Shown here: one piece after another, positions 62,900-64,000 of the stretch
How positions within the stretch are numbered: the stretch's first letter is position 1
How the letters are laid out: each line of letters opens with the position of its first letter
NCBI RefSeq assembly: GCF_014117445.1
Contig: NZ_CP059851.1
Coordinates: 930,001 to 994,000, forward strand
Direction of reading: 5' to 3'
Length of the DNA stretch: 64,000 nt
DNA from: Sandaracinobacteroides saxicola
GTDB taxonomy: Bacteria > Pseudomonadota > Alphaproteobacteria > Sphingomonadales > Sphingomonadaceae
The notes under the pieces: generated by a model
Databases searched by the model: none
The model's input: the letters and a program-made list of their open reading frames with translations, nothing else
What the model was told of the DNA's origin: nothing
Translations under genes and position numbers: made by a program

Positions 62900-63189
62900 G
62901 GCTGGCCTGGTCGAACGTTGCCCGGCAGGAACTGGAAGAAGTTCGGCGCTATTCGACGCAGACCTGGGGCGCCCCTGTCGCCCGTCGCTACCTTGAAGAT
63001 GTCCGCGATGCCGCCAAGGCCGCGGCCGAACGCCCGGAACGCGCACGGCCGTTGCGCGATGATTTTCGGATCCTGCGCGTTCGCTCCCACTATCTGATCC
63101 TGCACATCAACCCGAGCCTGCGGCGCGTCACGATCGCCCGCATCCTGCATGTGGCCATGGATATCGAACGGCATTTGCCAAAGGATTGA
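62896..63189 (+). CDS. parE: ParE-like toxin (RelE/ParE superfamily)
   Basis: The 97-residue toxin has LAWSNVARQELEEVRRYST at the N-terminus, ERARPLRDDFRILRVRSHYL and the ending VTIARILHVAMDIERHL. This is the ParE pattern of gyrase poisons. GTG start at 62896. Marks the switch from core genes to the accessory end of the window. Confidence 0.92.
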   Translation: MRLAWSNVARQELEEVRRYSTQTWGAPVARRYLEDVRDAAKAAAERPERARPLRDDFRILRVRSHYLILHINPSLRRVTIARILHVAMDIERHLPKD

Positions 63190-63527
63190 CATGGCGTGGG
63201 TGCGTTATGAACCGGCGGACCTCGGGCCTCGAAGCTGGACATTCGCGAGCCAGTTCATATCTCCCAAAAGCTACCATTCGTTTGATGGCGCAAAATGAAC
63301 CAGTTCGGCCGTCTTCTGCCAGTTTGGTTCATAGCATCACAGTTAGGAAATCTGACATTTGGACGAACCAATGGCTCAGTCAGGAGCCGCTGACATAGCC
63401 GCCGTTCCAGGAAGCAAAGAAGCCTCGTAACGTGCACCCTTTGATTGTTCACGGTATTGGGTTGCACTTGGCGGCACCTCGTGATTGAGTTTGCATTCTG
63501 GGGCTTGAAAATCGGTGGCGGGGCGTC
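63190..63527. other. AT-richer non-coding stretch upstream of the reverse transcriptase
   Basis: About 340 bases with base composition unlike the preceding 60 kb. I see no credible gene. An 8-base inverted repeat, ATGAACCA (63295-63302) and TGGTTCAT (63325-63332), could form a hairpin. The stretch must contain the promoter of the reverse transcriptase and could encode a non-coding RNA, as near several defence RTs; this is inference. Confidence 0.4.
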
Positions 63528-64000
63528 ATGAAAGATCGGTGGGGACTAATACAGCGTGGACTTTTCCCAGAAACATTGCCACCTTGTTACACATCGATAG
63601 ACCTGAAACGTGCATTCTCTGGCTTGGTGCGAACACTCAAGACAAAGGAGCTGCACAAGGGTCGGCAATCCGATTACGTGCGATACAATGGTACGAAACA
63701 TGACGGCAGCCGACGTTACTTTGGAACGCCAAATCCTATTTCCTATTTCTATGTTGCTAATTTCATAGCTAATCATTGGGTCGAATTCGAAGCAAGATTC
63801 AACAGTTCGCCGTTCTCGGTCAGTACGCCGAGAATTGGCAAGCCAACCGATGATCGGCCTGTGATCATACCCTCACTTTCCGAGCTGACAACGGTCGCCT
63901 CGAAAAAGCTCGGGCGATCCGCTTTCATTCTCAAGACTGATATTGCTCAGTTTTTCCCTAGCATCTATACGCACGCAATTGCTTGGTCGGCACACGGCGT
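63528..64000 (+). CDS. Reverse transcriptase, probable defence-associated (UG/Abi/DRT type), N-terminal part
   Basis: The frame opens at ATG 63528 and runs off the window after 157 codons without a stop. It begins MKDRWGLIQRGLFPETLPPC. It then has RYFGTPNPISYFYVANFIAN, PRIGKPTDDRPVIIPSLSEL and the RT motif A FILKTDIAQFFPSIYTHAIA with its catalytic Asp. Motif A running into YTHxIxWAxHG is what I recall from abortive-infection and unknown-group RTs now grouped as DRT phage-defence systems. Group II intron and retron RTs have different text here. Catalytic YxDD, any C-terminal domain and partner genes lie beyond the window, so the subtype is open. Confidence 0.8.
   Translation, partial: MKDRWGLIQRGLFPETLPPCYTSIDLKRAFSGLVRTLKTKELHKGRQSDYVRYNGTKHDGSRRYFGTPNPISYFYVANFIANHWVEFEARFNSSPFSVSTPRIGKPTDDRPVIIPSLSELTTVASKKLGRSAFILKTDIAQFFPSIYTHAIAWSAHG

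Noticed and set aside
63186-63398. Small plus-strand frame of 70 codons after parE
   Set aside because: It has no recognisable domain or convincing start signal.
63255-63467. Small minus-strand frame of 70 codons
   Set aside because: No ribosome-binding site, no recognisable domain, and it lies in the atypical leader region; not supported.

Overview
The window looks like a high-GC alphaproteobacterial chromosome, most likely a member of the Sphingomonadales. The basis is the GC-rich codon use, long chains of ATGA/TGATG-coupled genes, a TonB receptor paired with catabolic operons, a CYP153-type P450, a trb-type conjugation remnant, and a palindromic repeat typical of alphaproteobacteria. This placement is inference; there is no rRNA in the window.

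Region 1 (1-7.6 kb): the C-terminal half of a large cyclic-beta-glucan synthase/GH94 protein is followed by a junk zone. That zone holds the 3' end of a tRNA-Gly(GCC) gene (probable attachment-site scar), a trbL/trbI pair fused out of frame by a deletion, the tail of trbJ, and a threonine aldolase gene broken by several frameshifts. Together they read as the scar of a degenerated integrative conjugative element.

Region 2 (7.6-28.0 kb): a divergent catabolic island. The minus arm runs TonB receptor, M20 amidohydrolase, DUF885 hydrolase, alpha/beta hydrolase, prolyl aminopeptidase, iodotyrosine-deiodinase-like nitroreductase, M3 peptidase, P450, a miniature SDR, hydantoinase/oxoprolinase A and B, and the dead threonine aldolase. 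The plus arm runs M19-like dipeptidase, MFS permease, a short DUF885 C-terminal piece, alpha/beta hydrolase, TetR and FAD amine/amino-acid oxidase. One 20-bp palindrome lies between the arms, and the TetR in the plus arm is its natural candidate ligand. The gene content suggests uptake and stepwise breakdown of a peptide-like or N-acyl/cyclic-imide compound. The substrate is unknown.

Region 3 (28.0-42.4 kb): a tandem-TetR regulator; a small set of secreted or periplasmic proteins (AprI-like, solute-binding, DUF3011, fasciclin, LprI-like); lepA; a HTH protein with an unrecognised C-terminal domain; a serine hydrolase behind repeated GGTTGCGCAACC palindromes; a dicarboxylate-type symporter; a CYP153 P450; a Phd/VapC toxin-antitoxin pair; DUF805; a ComM-like ATPase; and tRNA-Thr(UGU).

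Region 4 (42.4-62.6 kb): mostly core genes. They are TerC/Alx, folE-rimO-ogt, a membrane-fused spermidine synthase with an in-frame palindromic insertion, argC with two acetyltransferases, a gamma carbonic anhydrase and a Gfo/Idh oxidoreductase, a two-component system, a complete polyamine-type ABC transporter operon, a SAM methyltransferase, and comF-grxC-nitrilase-DUF1178.

Region 5 (62.6-64.0 kb): an accessory edge. A ParDE toxin-antitoxin pair with a palindromic operator is followed by visibly AT-richer DNA and the first 157 codons of a reverse transcriptase of the defence-associated (UG/Abi/DRT) type, cut off by the window end. This is the best candidate for a poorly described system here, together with the Region 2 catabolic island.
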